Below the pieces are notes generated by a model that did no database searches, was not told where the DNA came from, and saw nothing but the letters and a program-made list of their open reading frames with translations. 6,856 bases of DNA from assembly GCA_031270755.1 (NCBI GenBank), contig JAISWV010000399.1, forward strand, positions 1 to 6,856, in the 5' to 3' direction. A program made the translations under genes and the position numbers. The DNA is from Synergistaceae bacterium (GTDB lineage Bacteria; Synergistota; Synergistia; Synergistales; Aminobacteriaceae). Position 1 is the stretch's first letter; each line of letters opens with the position of its first letter. Positions 6,221 through 6,856 of the stretch are shown one piece after another.

Positions 6221-6247
6221 ATGCAGGGCATGCAAAACATGCAAAAA
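6221..6247 (+). repeat. 9-bp imperfect repeat at the fliK start with three in-frame ATGs
   Basis: The units ATGCAGGGC, ATGCAAAAC and ATGCAAAAA encode MQG, MQN and MQK. Each begins with an ATG in the fliK frame, so initiation at the second or third ATG would shorten the product by only three or six residues. Confidence 0.6.
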
Positions 6248-6856
6248 ACAGAAATATTTTCATTTTCCCCAAGCCCGTCGGGACAGACAAGCGAGCTGAA
6301 GGCGGAATCCGGCGAAAAAAAAGCCCGAGGTTTCTTCGAGTCTTTTCTTGCCTCCCCAACCCAGGCCGCCGAACAAACCGACAGAGACAATGACGTCATT
6401 TCCCCCGAATTTCCGGATTCGACTTTGAAAGAGTACACGACGAACCTGTCTCTGGAGGGTATGGGCCTGTTTTTTTCCAAGCCCGTCCTGGACCTGTTGG
6501 CGTCTCTCAAAGAAGACCTGGGAGAGCTGCAGGAAAAGGGCGTCGATATCGAACTGATCTCCGAGCAGGTGGATGAACTTTTGGGCGAGGCCAGGGACGA
6601 ATCGCCCGGCGTGAACGCGGAACGTTTGGAAGCGATGCTGTCGAGGCTGCGGAGCAGGTACGAGGCGGTTTTAACCAGCGACGATTCCCGTCGCTTGGAT
6701 GCCGAGGCCGTGCTGCCCGGGCTCAAACTGGGCCTGGAGGCGTCGTTGCGGCATTCCAAAGACGGCTCCCTCCGAAGCGAGTCTCCCGAGAATGGACTTC
6801 TTGGGGGCGAAAACTCTCAGGACGGGACGGCAGAGGTCATAGAGAACCCGGAGGGC
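6221..6856 (+). CDS. fliK: Probable flagellar hook-length control protein FliK, N-terminal part (3' end outside window)
   Basis: The frame is open from ATG 6221 to the end of the window and gives 212 residues. FliK is exported during hook building, measures hook length, and switches the export gate from rod/hook to filament substrates. The visible part is the poorly conserved N-terminal ruler region: a polar Ser/Pro/Gln-rich start (EIFSFSPSPSGQTSEL), then predicted helices with many Leu/Glu (71-180), then a Gly/Ser/Asn/Glu-rich stretch. There is no signal peptide, as expected for a type III substrate. The conserved C-terminal switch domain would lie beyond the window, so the name rests on position after fliJ and ylxF. 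Three in-frame ATGs (6221, 6230, 6239) occur in a 9-nt repeat. ATG 6203 is an alternative start adding six residues. Confidence 0.68.
   Translation, partial: MQGMQNMQKTEIFSFSPSPSGQTSELKAESGEKKARGFFESFLASPTQAAEQTDRDNDVISPEFPDSTLKEYTTNLSLEGMGLFFSKPVLDLLASLKEDLGELQEKGVDIELISEQVDELLGEARDESPGVNAERLEAMLSRLRSRYEAVLTSDDSRRLDAEAVLPGLKLGLEASLRHSKDGSLRSESPENGLLGGENSQDGTAEVIENPEG

Noticed and set aside
6166..6393. A 75-codon + strand frame starting TTG over the fliK start
   Set aside because: It is out of frame with the open fliK frame, has a Lys/Arg/Gly/Asn-rich product without resemblance to any protein, and is explained as a shadow.
5875..6759. Antisense frame of 294 codons opposite the end of the ylxF-like gene and fliK
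   Set aside because: Ser-rich translation without domains that crosses the intergenic octamer repeat. The + strand genes explain the coding signal.

Overview
This window is the central part of a flagellar export and basal-body operon. All genes lie on the + strand, tightly packed, in the order fliF (3' end only), fliG, fliH, fliI, fliJ, a flagellum-linked lytic transglycosylase, a ylxF/motE-like gene, and fliK (5' part only). The order fliF-G-H-I-J-ylxF-fliK is the Bacillus/Clostridia type, here with a lytic transglycosylase gene inserted between fliJ and ylxF. The DNA is GC-rich in the genes. I suspect a motile anaerobe of Synergistota or a related Firmicutes-like lineage, but this rests on gene order and general protein resemblance from memory and is tentative.

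Layout: 1-654 is the C-terminal part of the MS-ring protein FliF, including its second membrane helix and FliG-binding tail. 680-1699 is the rotor/switch protein FliG. 1692-2765 is FliH, the ATPase regulator, which starts on a TTG inside the end of fliG. After a 104-nt AT-rich gap, 2870-4183 encodes the export ATPase FliI. After a 147-nt gap, 4331-4834 encodes the stalk protein FliJ. 4831-5460 encodes the transglycosylase, overlapping fliJ by ATGA. 5461-6153 encodes the membrane-anchored YlxF-like protein, starting directly after the previous stop. From about 6221 to the window end is the N-terminal half of a probable FliK hook-length ruler.

The products work together. FliF and FliG form the MS-ring and rotor. 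FliH, FliI and FliJ form the ATPase complex that feeds the type III export gate inside the MS-ring. FliK measures the hook and switches export specificity. The transglycosylase probably opens peptidoglycan for the rod. The YlxF-like protein carries an MgtE-N/FliG-like helical domain of unknown precise role.

No wholly new system is visible: the genes are ordinary flagellar genes. The less ordinary features are at the gene borders: short tandem repeats of different period (7, 8, 9 and 15 nt), an AT-rich island in front of fliI that leaves it without a visible Shine-Dalgarno sequence, and a transglycosylase that lacks a signal peptide.
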